Assembly (NCBI RefSeq): GCF_001690355.1
Contig: NZ_LZHG01000014.1
Location: 62,001 to 126,000 of the forward strand
From: Gilliamella sp. Choc4-2
Lineage (GTDB): Bacteria > Pseudomonadota > Gammaproteobacteria > Enterobacterales > Orbaceae
Direction of reading: 5' to 3'
DNA: 64,000 nt
The translations under genes were made by a program, and so were the position numbers. Shown piece after piece: positions 9,636 through 19,757 of this stretch. How positions within the stretch are numbered: the first letter of the stretch is position 1; each line of letters starts with the position of its first letter. The notes beneath the pieces were generated by a model, which worked only from the letters and a program-made list of their open reading frames with translations, searched no databases and was not told the origin of the DNA.

Positions 9636-10051
9636 TGCAAGAAGTAATTATGCAAACCCAAGAACAATATAAAGCATTTATTGACGAAGAAAACTGTATT
9701 GGCTGTGGCAAATGTATTCGTGTTTGCCCAACCGATGCTATAGTGGGCAGTAAGCAAGTATTACACACTATTTTGCCACAGTTATGTACTTCGTGTAGTA
9801 ATTGTATTAATACCTGTCCAACAGACTGTATTACATTAAGCACTTTAGGCACTGTATTAAGTGAATCAGAAGAGTTAGCGCTAACTGAGAAAAAGCAACA
9901 GCGATTAAACCACAACCAATTGGTGCCGCCAACAATTTTGTTTCCTCGGACCACACCGATGGCAAACAAAACTAGCACATCGATCGACCGAAAACAGTCT
10001 ATCGCCGATGCCATTGCTAGAGTAAAAGCCAAAAAAAACCTCGCTAAATAG
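9635..10051 (+). CDS. RnfB-like soluble ferredoxin (2x[4Fe-4S])
   Basis: A 138-residue protein with two bacterial ferredoxin motifs in its first half: [12 protein letters not shown] (about residues 22-33) and [12 protein letters not shown] (about residues 52-63). These should hold two [4Fe-4S] clusters. The domain and the C-terminal end (AIARVKAKK) resemble the ferredoxin part of RnfB/RsxB, but the membrane helix and the N-terminal Fe-S domain of RnfB are absent, so this is a soluble electron carrier. Translation could begin at 9635, coupled to fhs by a one-base overlap, or at the in-frame ATG at 9650. Its partner redox enzyme is unknown; no other rnf genes are near. The stop codon lies inside the terminator hairpin. 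Confidence 0.8.
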   Translation: MQEVIMQTQEQYKAFIDEENCIGCGKCIRVCPTDAIVGSKQVLHTILPQLCTSCSNCINTCPTDCITLSTLGTVLSESEELALTEKKQQRLNHNQLVPPTILFPRTTPMANKTSTSIDRKQSIADAIARVKAKKNLAK

Positions 10052-10060
10052 CGAGGTTTT
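10035..10060 (+). terminator. Rho-independent terminator of fhs-ferredoxin
   Basis: A perfect 11-bp stem, aaaacctcgct at 10035-10045 with agcgaggtttt at 10050-10060, loop aaat. The A- and T-tracts on the two sides make it a bidirectional terminator; it therefore also serves the convergent bipA gene. The ferredoxin stop codon (10049-10051) is inside the hairpin. Confidence 0.88.
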
Positions 10061-10085
10061 CATATTACGATAGAACAAATATTAA

Positions 10086-11912
10086 TTAGTCTTTGTTACC
10101 ACTTCTAAATGCACGTTTTCGGTCATTTTCCGTCAAATGACGTTTACGAAGACGGATAGATAACGGTGTTACTTCAACTAATTCATCATCGTCAATAAAC
10201 TCTAACGCTTGTTCTAATGACATTTTAATTGGTGGTGAAAGTGTTGTTGCTTCGTCAGTGCCAGATGCACGCATATTAGTCAATTTTTTACCCGTTAAAC
10301 AGTTAACAGTTAAATCGTTTGAACGAGTATGAATACCAATAATCTGACCCTCATAAACTTCAGCACCATGACCTAGGAATAATTTACCACGGTCTTGCAA
10401 GCCATAAAGCGCATAAGCCAATGCTTTACCTGTACCGTTTGAAATCATTACACCATTATTACGCTGACCAATTTCACCTGGACGAACATCATCGTAATGG
10501 CTAAAAGTAGAGTAAAGTAAACCAGTACCTGAAGTCATCGTCATAAATTCAGTTCTGAAACCGATAAGTCCACGGCTTGGAATGACGTAATCTAAACGCA
10601 CACGGCCTTTACCATCTGGTAACATGTTTGTTAGATCACCTTTACGCAAACCTAGTGCTTCCATTACTGAACCTTGATGCTGCTCTTCAATATCAAGCGT
10701 AACTTGTTCAAATGGTTCTTGTTTTTTACCATCAATTTCTCTAAAGATAACTTTAGGACGAGAAACCCCTAACTCATAGCCTTCACGGCGCATATTTTCA
10801 ATTAACACTGACAAGTGTAATTCACCTCGACCAGATACTCTAAAGGCATCGGGGTCAGGTGTTTCTTCAACACGAAGTGCTACATTATGTACAAGTTCTT
10901 TTTTCAAACGCTCAAGAATTTGACGCGATGTCACAAATTTACCTTCTTTACCAGCAAATGGTGAGCTATTAACATTAAAGAACATAGTTACTGTTGGTTC
11001 ATCAACAGTTAGCGCTGGTAAAGCTTCAACGCAACTATTATCACAAATCGTGTCTGAGATACCGAGCTCACCAAGACCTGTTAATGCAATAATATCACCA
11101 GCTTCAGCAACTTCTGCTTCATAACGTTGTAGGCCTAAATGACCTAGCACTTGTCCTACTTTACCTGTACGTTTGTTACCTTCACTATCAACAATAGTCA
11201 CTTGTTGATTTGGTTTAACACGACCACGTTTGATTCGTCCAATACCAATAACACCAACATAATTATTATAATCAAGTTGTGAAATTTGCATTTGGAATGG
11301 ACCATCTAAATCAACTTTTGGTGGTTCAACATGTTTAACAATCGCTTCAAATAGTGGCGTCATATCTTCAGCCATATTTTCATGTTCTAAGCCCGCAATA
11401 CCCATTAATGCAGAAGCATAAACGATAGGGAAATCTAACTGTTCATCAGTCGCCCCTAAATTAACGAACAAATCAAACACTTGGTCAACCACCCAATCAG
11501 GTCTAGCTCCTGGTCGGTCTACTTTATTGATAACGACAATCGGTTTTAAACCATAAGCAAATGCTTTTTGCGTTACAAAACGGGTTTGAGGCATTGGTCC
11601 ATCCATTGCATCAACAAGCAATAATACCGAATCAACCATTGACATAACACGCTCAACTTCACCGCCAAAATCAGCATGCCCTGGTGTATCAACGATATTT
11701 ATTCGATAACCATTCCAATCAATTGCGGTATTTTTAGCTAAAATGGTAATACCACGCTCTTTTTCAAGCGCATTCGAATCCATTATACGTTCATTGTCAT
11801 CGCCACGTAGGTTATCAAGCGTACCTGACTGTTTTAACAATTTATCAACCAGAGTAGTTTTACCATGGTCAACATGGGCAATAATGGCTATATTTCTTAA
11901 ATTTTCAATCAC
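10086..11912 (-). CDS. bipA: Ribosome-associated GTPase BipA/TypA
   Basis: A 608-residue translational GTPase, the same size as E. coli BipA. G-motifs are seen in order: AHVDHGKTT (P-loop), DTPGHADF (G3) and NKVDRPGA (G4), then the EF-G-like domains and the BipA-specific C-terminal domain. It binds the 70S ribosome and helps 50S assembly, which matters most at low temperature and under stress. The start is a GTG at 11912 (minus strand), with an AGGAG-type site (ctcctaatt on the plus side) upstream; the protein begins at [18 protein letters not shown], which is the family's normal start. It is monocistronic, with a CRP/FNR-like site in front. Confidence 0.97.
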   Translation of the reverse strand: MIENLRNIAIIAHVDHGKTTLVDKLLKQSGTLDNLRGDDNERIMDSNALEKERGITILAKNTAIDWNGYRINIVDTPGHADFGGEVERVMSMVDSVLLLVDAMDGPMPQTRFVTQKAFAYGLKPIVVINKVDRPGARPDWVVDQVFDLFVNLGATDEQLDFPIVYASALMGIAGLEHENMAEDMTPLFEAIVKHVEPPKVDLDGPFQMQISQLDYNNYVGVIGIGRIKRGRVKPNQQVTIVDSEGNKRTGKVGQVLGHLGLQRYEAEVAEAGDIIALTGLGELGISDTICDNSCVEALPALTVDEPTVTMFFNVNSSPFAGKEGKFVTSRQILERLKKELVHNVALRVEETPDPDAFRVSGRGELHLSVLIENMRREGYELGVSRPKVIFREIDGKKQEPFEQVTLDIEEQHQGSVMEALGLRKGDLTNMLPDGKGRVRLDYVIPSRGLIGFRTEFMTMTSGTGLLYSTFSHYDDVRPGEIGQRNNGVMISNGTGKALAYALYGLQDRGKLFLGHGAEVYEGQIIGIHTRSNDLTVNCLTGKKLTNMRASGTDEATTLSPPIKMSLEQALEFIDDDELVEVTPLSIRLRKRHLTENDRKRAFRSGNKD

Positions 11913-11953
11913 AATTAAAATCCCAATTAGGAGATAGATTCTTTAGGCGCAGT

Positions 11954-11992
11954 ATTGTACACCTTTTTAGTTGAAATGTTGATCTATATCAC
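11954..11992 (-). promoter_or_regulatory. bipA promoter with a CRP/FNR-like site
   Basis: On the minus strand a -10 box TACAAT (11959-11954) lies 17 bases after a weak -35 (TCAACA). Immediately upstream at 11979-11992 is TTGATCTATATCAC on the plus strand, a 9/10 match to the FNR consensus TTGAT-N4-ATCAA. Read on the minus strand the same region also gives TGTGA-N6-TCAAC, an 8/10 match to CRP. The centre is about 40 bases from the expected transcription start, where class II activators bind. Which of the two regulators would use it cannot be decided by eye. Confidence 0.4.
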
Positions 11993-12066
11993 AAAGTTTA
12001 TTAAAAAGAACTTTATAACTTGAAAAAATCAGAAAAATATTGAATTTTTTTGTTAAAGTTTTTAGA

Positions 12067-12615
12067 TTAATTTGCTATTTGTGTATAAAATTGATACGCA
12101 AATTCATCTACCTTTTCCCAATTTGTGTATTCAATAACAGGCTTTGTCACATCGGTATCCCCTTTGCCTAACCACATAATAAAACGGATCATATTACGAT
12201 CGAACCAGTTATATTGTGGATAATATAAAGCGCCCGCAAATACTGCTGTTAAAGTTGGTTTCCAAGCAATCTTAGCTAAAAATTTTTTAGTATATAAATT
12301 AGTTTCAGGAGTATTTTTATTAGGTTTTCTTGCAACCATATTTACTCCCAAAAAACCTGATTTAATTTGATTTAATTCTTGAGAATTATCATTAATAAAC
12401 TTTTTCATCACATTACTATAAAAACCATAGCGAATAGAACTTCCTAATAAGACGGATTGATATTTTGATAAATCGATTTTTGTATTAGGTAAAAGCTCGA
12501 TCACATCACAATCACATTGGTCTTCTATTTGTTTCTTTATGCGTTTCATAATTTTAAGCGTTTGCTTCTCATGAGTTGTATAGAGTAATAAAACTTTTAT
12601 TGCAGTGCTCATCAT
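12067..12615 (-). CDS. hemG: Menaquinone-dependent protoporphyrinogen IX dehydrogenase HemG
   Basis: A 182-residue long-chain flavodoxin-like protein, matching the 181 residues of E. coli HemG. The N-terminal FMN phosphate-binding loop (LYTTHEKQTLKI) and the conserved ARKPNKN segment in the middle are present. HemG oxidises protoporphyrinogen IX to protoporphyrin IX with menaquinone or ubiquinone as acceptor, the step before iron insertion into haem. Start at the first of two adjacent ATGs (12615 or 12612). It stands alone, divergent from glmU. Confidence 0.93.
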   Translation of the reverse strand: MMSTAIKVLLLYTTHEKQTLKIMKRIKKQIEDQCDCDVIELLPNTKIDLSKYQSVLLGSSIRYGFYSNVMKKFINDNSQELNQIKSGFLGVNMVARKPNKNTPETNLYTKKFLAKIAWKPTLTAVFAGALYYPQYNWFDRNMIRFIMWLGKGDTDVTKPVIEYTNWEKVDEFAYQFYTQIAN

Positions 12616-12744
12616 TTTTCCTTCTTAAAAACACTTGTTCAATTCTAATAATACTTTTTTATCAAAAAAGTAACAAAATAAGGATGATTTTATTAAAATT
12701 TTTGATTATAGTGTTAAGTTAATTTAACCAGTTCGGAACCAATT

Positions 12745-14121
12745 ATGGCAATTTCACCACCAAAACTGAGTGCTATTATTTTGGCGGCAGGAAAAGGCAC
12801 ACGAATGTATTCCAACATTCCTAAAGTTTTACATAAAATCGGATCTAAACCGATGTTACAACATGTTATTGATACAGTTCAACAACTTAATACTAATCAT
12901 ATCAATATTGTTTATGGGCATGGCAAAATACAACTTGAAAAAGCGCTTAAAGATCAAAATGTTCAGCTCATTTATCAAGCTGAACAGCTCGGCACTGGCC
13001 ATGCTGTACAACAAGCCATATCTTACATTCAAGATGACGAAGATATCTTAATTTTATATGGTGATACCCCACTTATATCGGCTCAAACACTACAAACTTT
13101 AATTGCTAATAAACCTCAACAAGGTATCGCTTTATTAACCGTTATTCTTAAAGATCCAACTGGTTATGGGCGCATTGAACGCAAAAATGGCAAAGTTGTT
13201 GCTATTATTGAACAAAAAGATGCTTCATCAGAGCAACAAAAAATCAACGAAATTAACACCGGTATAATGCTAGTTAATGGAAAATTATTGAAAAATTGGT
13301 TATTACTTTTAACCAACAATAATGCACAAAAAGAATTCTACTTAACCGATATTATTGCTTTTGCGCATCAAGATGGTTATGAAATCTTAACCTCACACCC
13401 AGTTCAACAATTTGAAGTTGAAGGTGTTAATAATCGCCTGCAATTGGCAATGTTAGAAAGGCAATATCAACAACTGCAAGCTCAGAATTTATTACTAGCT
13501 GGTGTAACACTACTTGATCCAAATCGCTTTGACTTACGAGGCACACTATCGCATGGTAAAGATGTTACGATTGATTGTAATGTAATTATTGAAGGAAATG
13601 TCAAACTAGGCAATAACGTATTTATTGGTGCAGGCTGTGTCTTAAAAAATTGCTCAATTGATGACAATTCAACAATCAGTCCGTATAGCATTATTGAAGA
13701 TTCAACTATCGCTAAACAGTGCACTATCGGGCCTTTCGCCCGTCTACGACCTGGTTCACAGCTTGATGAACAAGCCCATGTTGGCAACTTTGTTGAATTA
13801 AAAAAAGCACATCTAGGCCAAGCAAGCAAAGCGGGACACTTAAGCTATCTTGGCGATAGCGAAATTGGTAGTAACGTCAACATAGGTGCAGGCACCATCA
13901 CCTGTAATTATGACGGTGCAAACAAATTTAAAACTATTATTGAAGATGATGTGTTTGTCGGTTCTGATACGCAATTAATTGCACCTGTAAAAGTGGGTAA
14001 AGGGGCAACTATTGCAGCAGGAACAACGGTTACCAATAATGTGAATGAGAACGAATTGGTGGTTAGTCGTGTAAAACAAAGACAAATTGCTGATTGGAAA
14101 CGACCAATAAAATCTAACTAA
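12745..14121 (+). CDS. glmU: Bifunctional UDP-GlcNAc pyrophosphorylase / GlcN-1-P acetyltransferase GlmU
   Basis: A 458-residue enzyme (456 in E. coli). Residues 1-230 form the uridyltransferase with the signature LAAGKGTRM and the KVLH lysine; after a linker helix the C-terminal half is a left-handed beta helix made of hexapeptide repeats (for example [19 protein letters not shown]) that holds the acetyltransferase site. It makes UDP-GlcNAc for peptidoglycan and LPS. In E. coli glmS follows; here the next 2 kb hold only decayed sequence, so glmS must lie elsewhere. Confidence 0.97.
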   Translation: MAISPPKLSAIILAAGKGTRMYSNIPKVLHKIGSKPMLQHVIDTVQQLNTNHINIVYGHGKIQLEKALKDQNVQLIYQAEQLGTGHAVQQAISYIQDDEDILILYGDTPLISAQTLQTLIANKPQQGIALLTVILKDPTGYGRIERKNGKVVAIIEQKDASSEQQKINEINTGIMLVNGKLLKNWLLLLTNNNAQKEFYLTDIIAFAHQDGYEILTSHPVQQFEVEGVNNRLQLAMLERQYQQLQAQNLLLAGVTLLDPNRFDLRGTLSHGKDVTIDCNVIIEGNVKLGNNVFIGAGCVLKNCSIDDNSTISPYSIIEDSTIAKQCTIGPFARLRPGSQLDEQAHVGNFVELKKAHLGQASKAGHLSYLGDSEIGSNVNIGAGTITCNYDGANKFKTIIEDDVFVGSDTQLIAPVKVGKGATIAAGTTVTNNVNENELVVSRVKQRQIADWKRPIKSN

Positions 14122-14191
14122 CAAAGTTTAAACTAAGTGTAGTATTTTTGATACTATCACTAGCTATGGTGTAACAAAGGTTCTATCATAA

Positions 14192-14235
14192 TTTTTCTAT
14201 TCAGTGAACTTCAAGGATTTAACTGAATAGAAAAA
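14192..14235. repeat. 14-bp perfect inverted repeat downstream of glmU
   Basis: tttttctattcagt (14192-14205) and actgaatagaaaaa (14222-14235) are perfect reverse complements separated by 16 bases. The stem itself carries the T- and A-tracts, with no U-run after it, so it is not a classical terminator. A smaller hairpin (tagtat / atacta, about 14150-14165) lies before it. It marks the edge of the decayed region. Confidence 0.55.
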
Positions 14236-14539
14236 ATTTAAACACTTAAAAAACGCGACTCAATGAATCGTTGTACTTTATTCTAGCAGTTCTTTAATAA
14301 TTAGCTGTTTAAAGATAAAAACTTTGTTTCCCTTCTCTTTATTTTGCGCTATTCTCGGAAACCAATTTACTTTCTTATAAGGTAGTGACATTACAATTAT
14401 TACATTCCAAGCAATCGATCTTTTGAAAAAGCCAACATGTCTGTTAATTACCTTAACTTAATATAAATATTGATACTAAATATAATTCAGATAGCAAAGC
14501 AGGCTATAACCATAACATGCAAAAATTATCTATAAACAG

Positions 14540-15409
14540 CTTATCTTTTAAAAGCATCTTTCATCGAAGCCGCAATCTGATATTTATCTGGAAAATAAAT
14601 TTGTTATTTTTGAATATAGCACCCTTATAATAATCCATTAAATAATGAACTATTAGAGGCAACAATAACAGAAATGCCATTGAAACCTTGAGCAACAACA
14701 CTGTTATCTAATACAGCTGATAGCTTGCCTGAAAATAAAATTATTCAAACATTAAGCAATAAATTTGCCAGTGTAATTTTTTCCTTTAAGCCTGAACCTT
14801 TTCATGTCTATATAACTATACCTGTATATCCCGAAGAATTATTAAATACAGAATATATTATGGCTACCATTCATCAAACCGTACAAACTATTGTAGTTTG
14901 TCATGATAGTTTTCTTAGCCGCATTCGCAAACATTTATAGATTTATTAACAACTGATTAAAAATAAAATACCACATAAAGATTGGCAAAATTGGACCCTA
15001 TCTATTACGATAAAATGGACCAAGAATACAAAAAATAGAGTTAAAAGAGTATAACAAATATGTTATCTTACTTAATTTGAGCTGTTAGGCTACCGCACTC
15101 GCACTGTCACCAAATAAATCTATGTACATAGCAAATTAACCACTATTGATGATCTGTATGTATTAGTTGGCAATGCCAACATTAATGATGTGTAGCCTAT
15201 TAGGTAGGCAAAATCGAGCACTCGCTGCATTAATTGTTGATAACGATTTGCAAACCATTAATTGCTCTGAATCTGGCTGGCAATGCTTGTTAGGAAATTT
15301 GCCTATTAATTACAAACCAAAATTTGGCAATAGCTATATGGTGAAGGTTTATCTCAATCCATTAAAATCCTTGAACTTAGTCAGTAGGTTAATAGCATTC
15401 CGCTTCTAA
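14540..15409 (+). pseudogene. Decayed phospholipase D-family gene (Tle5/eukaryotic-type PLD)
   Basis: Broken coding sequence recognised from fragments in shifting frames. Around 14570 it reads SFIEAAI before a stop; 14725-14937 encodes an intact piece with PFHVYITIPVYPEE followed by IHQTVQTIV, typical of the middle of PLD enzymes; at 15121-15190 it reads VHSKLTTIDDLYVLVG then NANIND, which contains the second HKD motif (His at 15127, Lys at 15133, Asp at 15148); after a stop and frame change 15197-15240 gives SLLGRQNRALAALIVD, the conserved region that follows the motif. Several stops and frameshifts rule out one functional protein. Family members hydrolyse phospholipids, and some are type VI secretion effectors; no secretion genes are adjacent, so that role is only a possibility. 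The first HKD motif is not recognisable. Confidence 0.72.
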
Positions 15410-16123
15410 ACTAAATATAATACGGATATTTTTGAATCAATTTTTCCATTTACACCAAGGAATTATTTATATTCTGAGGGGGACAAAAGAGACAAAGAAA
15501 TTTGCATCAATTTAACCAGTTTTGAATTATGAAAAATTAGGACAAGAAACAAAACAACAACGCCGACGCGATTATTTAATGTTTTTCCACATGTGAATTG
15601 TTTGAGGTGCCGCAAACTGTACGTAAATATATCCTTTTTACCTTTGTCGCCGGTAATAATGCCAACACGCCACTTAATTTAACTGTCTCTTTTCAGTTGA
15701 AAAAGCCCCGATATATTTATCTCGTTTACCGAAAACACATGTTCACTTACCAATCTATTGGGCTATGAAGCCAAAGACGAAATTAATCTATTTTAGAACA
15801 ATAATTATGATATAGGTAATTAAAATATCAAAGACATTAAATTGTTGGGTTTTCTTATAAAGTATCGCGATATCAAATTGGATGGACGTAAAGGCATCGC
15901 TGATTTTTTTGAAATATGTTATTAGGACAAAACAATCGTGTTAAAAACGGCTTTCTTGGTCATGTTTTAATATAAAAAAGATTATCGATAGATATTTTTA
16001 TCTTAAAAAAATGAAAAAACCAAAAATTTAACCTTAATACCAACAATAAAAAATTGTCTTCATTTCCCACTATTGCAATTAGCCGGTATAATGCCAGCAA
16101 TTTTATTGTTAAGTGGATTATGC
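15410..16123. other. Gene-less stretch with further unrecognised coding remnants
   Basis: No intact gene. Protein-like pieces on the plus strand in changing frames, for example EVPQTVRKYILFTFVAG near 15607-15660 and IKYRDIKLDGRKGIADFF near 15855-15913, suggest one further decayed gene after the phospholipase remnant. I cannot name its family; a neighbour of a PLD toxin might have been its immunity gene, but that is speculation. The last bases before 16124 carry the rlmKL leader. Confidence 0.45.
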
Positions 16124-18250
16124 ATGAAAACGCTATTTGCCAGTACATCTCACGGGCTTGAAGAGTTATTAAAAAAAGAGTTAGAACAAACTGGGGCAAT
16201 TAATTGTAAAATTGCGCAAGGTGGTGTCTATTTTGATGCCGATGAAAAAACGCTATATCAATCATTATTGTGGTCACGTTTAGCATCTCGCATCTTGCTA
16301 CCTATTGCCGAGTTCAACATCTATAGCGATTTGGATCTGTACTCTTGTGTGTTTAATATTAAATGGTCAGATATTTTTGCTGTTGATAACTCTTTCGTGA
16401 TTAATTTTGTTGGCGTAAACGAGTTTATCCGTAATAGTCAATATGGTGCGCTAAAGATCAAAGATGCTATTGTCGATCACTTTTTACGTCATACCAACAT
16501 ACGCCCCAATGTGGCTAAGCAAGATCCAGATATTCGGCTTCATGCTTATTTAAATAAAAACCGTGTCACACTATCTTTAGATCTAAGTGGTAATAGTTTA
16601 CATGAGCGTGGTTATCGAGAACAAACAGGTAGAGCCCCACTAAAAGAAAGCCTAGCAGCAGCTATTATTATGCGTTCTGGTTGGAAAACAAATGAGCCAT
16701 TGCTCGATCCGATGTGTGGTTCAGGTACATTACTAATTGAAGCCGCAATGATTGCATCAAAAATCCCACCCGGTTTACATCGTAAACAGTGGGGATTTTT
16801 TGCTTGGAAAGGCTTTAATCCGACATTGTGGAATGAATTGCTTTTCACCGCAAAGCATAACGTATCCAAAACAAACACACCATTTATCGGTTATGATAAT
16901 AATGCTACAGTACTTGAACGGGCCAAACAAAATGCTCTTCAAGCTGGTGTGGAAGATTTAATTACTTTTTCGATGCAAGATGTGACACAACTGACCAATC
17001 CATTGCCAACTGAAACGGTAGGCATGATCATCAGTAATCCACCTTATGGAGAACGCTTAGAAAGCGAACCAGCGCTTATTGCTTTGCATACGGCACTTGG
17101 TCGACAGATCAAACAAAATTTTGGTGGATGGCGATTATCATTATTTAGCGGTGCACCACAGTTGTTAGATTGCTTACAAATGAGAGCAGAAAGACAATTC
17201 AAAGCAAAAAATGGACCACTCGACTGTATACAAAAAAATTATGTCATTGCCAAGCGTAACACTGAAGAAGCAATCACAAATTCTACAATGCCGGCTACTG
17301 ATTTTGCTAACCGATTACGGAAAAATAAACAAAAGTTAGAAAAATGGGCTGCTCAAGAACAACTAGAATGCTATCGGCTTTATGATGCAGATTTGCCTGA
17401 ATACAATGTCGCTATCGATTGTTATAAAGATAAAATAGTGATGCAAGAATACGCAGCACCGAAAAACATTGATCCACAAAAAACTCGCCAACGGCTTTTT
17501 GATATTATTAATGCCACCATGTCAGTGCTTGAGCTTACCGCCGATCAGTTAGTATTAAAAACAAGAGAAAAGCAAAAAGGTAAACAGCAGTACCAAAAGC
17601 TAGGACAAAAACAGGACTATTTTTTAGTCCATGAATACCCGATTAATCAGCGCAAAACCACATTTTGGGTTAATGTGACCGATTATTTAGATACAGGATT
17701 GTTTTTAGATCATCGCTTAGCACGAAAAATGATTGGTGAAATGAGTGCAGGAAAAGACTTTCTAAACCTATTTGCCTATACAGGTAGTGCAACGGTTTAT
17801 GCTGGACTTGGCGGAGCAAAATCAACCACCACGGTTGATATGTCTCGCACCTATTTAGAATGGGCAGATCGTAATTTAAAACAAAATGGTTTAACAGGTA
17901 AAAAACATCGATTAATTCAGGCGGATTGTTTACTCTATTTATCTCAAGCTGATGAGCAATTCGATTTAATTTTTATCGATCCGCCCACATTTTCAAATTC
18001 AAAACGCATGAACGATACCTTTGATGTTCAGCGTGATCATCTAAAATTGATGTCCGATTTAAAACGCTTGTTACGCCCTAATGGAACGATTATCTTTTCG
18101 AATAATAAGCGTGGTTTTAAAATGGATAGTATCGGTATGCAAAACCTAGGGCTAGTCTATCAAGAAATTACCAATAAAACGCTATCGCTGGATTTTAAAC
18201 GCAACAAGCAAATACATTGTTGCTTTATTATTAAGCATCAATCATTGTAA
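16124..18250 (+). CDS. rlmKL: Bifunctional 23S rRNA methyltransferase RlmKL (m2G2445 / m7G2069)
   Basis: A 708-residue fused methyltransferase. An N-terminal ferredoxin-like/THUMP region (1-160) is followed by the RlmL domain with the catalytic motif NPPYGERL (near residue 305), and then by the RlmK Rossmann domain with [15 protein letters not shown] (SAM site) and DPPTFSNS. RlmL makes m2G2445 and RlmK m7G2069 of 23S rRNA. The ATG at 16124 is preferred because [16 protein letters not shown] aligns with the family's start; a longer reading from 16073 adds residues that do not belong. Confidence 0.95.
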   Translation: MKTLFASTSHGLEELLKKELEQTGAINCKIAQGGVYFDADEKTLYQSLLWSRLASRILLPIAEFNIYSDLDLYSCVFNIKWSDIFAVDNSFVINFVGVNEFIRNSQYGALKIKDAIVDHFLRHTNIRPNVAKQDPDIRLHAYLNKNRVTLSLDLSGNSLHERGYREQTGRAPLKESLAAAIIMRSGWKTNEPLLDPMCGSGTLLIEAAMIASKIPPGLHRKQWGFFAWKGFNPTLWNELLFTAKHNVSKTNTPFIGYDNNATVLERAKQNALQAGVEDLITFSMQDVTQLTNPLPTETVGMIISNPPYGERLESEPALIALHTALGRQIKQNFGGWRLSLFSGAPQLLDCLQMRAERQFKAKNGPLDCIQKNYVIAKRNTEEAITNSTMPATDFANRLRKNKQKLEKWAAQEQLECYRLYDADLPEYNVAIDCYKDKIVMQEYAAPKNIDPQKTRQRLFDIINATMSVLELTADQLVLKTREKQKGKQQYQKLGQKQDYFLVHEYPINQRKTTFWVNVTDYLDTGLFLDHRLARKMIGEMSAGKDFLNLFAYTGSATVYAGLGGAKSTTTVDMSRTYLEWADRNLKQNGLTGKKHRLIQADCLLYLSQADEQFDLIFIDPPTFSNSKRMNDTFDVQRDHLKLMSDLKRLLRPNGTIIFSNNKRGFKMDSIGMQNLGLVYQEITNKTLSLDFKRNKQIHCCFIIKHQSL

Positions 18251-18268
18251 TTTTTACCAAACGTCTGG

Positions 18269-18396
18269 GAGCTTAATTAAGCTCAATACTTTGTATTGTT
18301 AGGTAATTTTCTTTAAGTAAACATAAAAACTTACCTAATAATACTTAACGAAATAAATATTTTACTCATCAAAACAACAACCCTCATATGAGGGTT
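18269..18396. terminator. Two palindromes between convergent rlmKL and lipoprotein gene
   Basis: gagcttaattaagctc (18269-18284) and aaccctcatatgagggtt (18379-18396) are perfect palindromes. The second can form a 7-bp stem with a 4-base loop and has flanking A/T-runs, so it is the better terminator candidate for the minus-strand lipoprotein gene. Neither has a long U-run. Confidence 0.45.
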
Positions 18397-18418
18397 TAAA
18401 AATGCGTGAATTGATTCG

Positions 18419-19102
18419 TTATTTAAAATTAAAGTTACTTAGTACTTTGTATTCAATATATTGATTTGTTGCTCTTATAACTTTTAATTCAACGCCTTTG
18501 TATCTGATATTTCTTGAATTTGATAAATCATATTCAACATTATTCGAAAATGCAGGGCGAGCATAATCATCATTAAATTCTTTATAAGCGATATTAATTT
18601 TGTTTCCTATTTTTCCATTATAAATTAATACCTGTTGGAAGGTATTTTGATTGGTAGCTTTTTTCTTATGGTAAGAAAATATAATATTGCTGTTACAAAG
18701 CGATCCACCTTTAGTGGTTATAATACATAAATCGTTATTTCTTTTATCTGTTCTAATACCAGCGGGAATATCAGCAAAAATCGATTTACCCACAGCAGCA
18801 CCTGAATTCAACTCTTTCAAACCAAAAAACATATAATTTTCGTCTTCACCTACTTTAGGATATTCCCCTGCTTGTATAGTATAATCGACAATTCGGCTAA
18901 TAACCGTAGTATGAGGAAATTCGATCACATCTCTTGCGGCTACTGTACCTTGCCTTACGATGTCATCGCCAACAAAAGTTTTAGTAATAACATTTAATGC
19001 TGGATAACTAAATTGTTTTTTGTCTACAACATAATTGTATTTTACTGAATTACAACCACCTAAAATAAAGCTTAATAGGGTTATAAATAATAATTTTTTC
19101 AT
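18419..19102 (-). CDS. Hypothetical lipoprotein
   Basis: A 227-residue protein with a clear lipoprotein signal: Lys-Lys start, hydrophobic core and lipobox LGGC, making Cys17 the likely acylated residue; the following residue is Asn, which does not signal inner-membrane retention, so outer-membrane placement is likely. The mature part is beta-rich by inspection and has two cysteines about ten residues apart in the middle (LCIITTKGGSLCN) that could pair. I do not recognise a family. It stands alone between rlmKL (convergent) and a universal stress protein gene on the same strand, 226 bp apart; that gap has a 10-bp A+T inverted repeat (19240-19249 / 19274-19283). Confidence 0.7.
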   Translation of the reverse strand: MKKLLFITLLSFILGGCNSVKYNYVVDKKQFSYPALNVITKTFVGDDIVRQGTVAARDVIEFPHTTVISRIVDYTIQAGEYPKVGEDENYMFFGLKELNSGAAVGKSIFADIPAGIRTDKRNNDLCIITTKGGSLCNSNIIFSYHKKKATNQNTFQQVLIYNGKIGNKINIAYKEFNDDYARPAFSNNVEYDLSNSRNIRYKGVELKVIRATNQYIEYKVLSNFNFK

Positions 19103-19328
19103 ACAATAATTCCTAATATTAAATCTTGTTAATGATATGGGGTTTTTACATTTTGGGCAATAAAAAAACCTTGAATCAAAATTTTATACAACTTAGATAC
19201 AGCAAAAATCAGTTAAACCAATAACCAAAGAGGCATTCAGATTTTTAAATTCAGAAATAAAGCTAATTTGATCTTTAAAAATCATTTAAAAACGTTTGTT
19301 ATTTTATAATATGCGGTTATTTTTGACG

Positions 19329-19757
19329 CTAACGCACTACTAATACCGATGTTTTAGCTCCACGGACTACACCTGAAGCATTTGATCCTAATAGATGCGT
19401 AGCAATATTTGGGCGACGAGATCCCAAAATAATTAAATCGGGTTGCATTTCTTCCGCTAAATTTAGGATTTCGTCCCGTGGGTTACCAAAAGCTATCGAA
19501 AAGGATAGATTTTCTTTTGGTAAATCTATCAAATCCATCAAGTTATTTAACCATTGTTCAGTTTCAATGGTTGCTTTATCTTTAAATTCATCAAAACCAA
19601 AAGAAAACGCATTCACAATAACTGATGCGACTGGCAATGTATGAAAGAATATTACATGGGCATTAGACAATTTAGCTAAACACTCTACATGTGGTATTAC
19701 CTTTTTAGTTAATTCATCTTCAAATACATCAATAGGAACTAAAATCTGTTTGTACAT
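19329..19757 (-). CDS. uspG: Universal stress protein, UspF/UspG type
   Basis: A 142-residue single Usp domain. It opens with MYKQILVPIDVFE and ends with GSRRPNIATHLLGSNAS then VLVVR, the same pattern as E. coli UspG (and less closely UspF). Such proteins form dimers in the cytoplasm, and the UspFG group binds ATP through the G-x2-P/G...GSNAS loop. They respond to starvation and stress; the exact task is unknown. It is monocistronic, with a GGGG-type ribosome-binding site (cccctt on the plus strand, 19765) before the ATG. Confidence 0.88.
   Translation of the reverse strand: MYKQILVPIDVFEDELTKKVIPHVECLAKLSNAHVIFFHTLPVASVIVNAFSFGFDEFKDKATIETEQWLNNLMDLIDLPKENLSFSIAFGNPRDEILNLAEEMQPDLIILGSRRPNIATHLLGSNASGVVRGAKTSVLVVR

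Noticed and set aside
9574-10032. 152-codon minus-strand open frame
   Set aside because: Antisense to the ferredoxin gene and the end of fhs; the cysteine-rich sequence is a shadow of the sense strand.
14725-14940. 71-codon open frame as a separate small gene
   Set aside because: It is an internal piece of the phospholipase D pseudogene, as its neighbours in other frames show.
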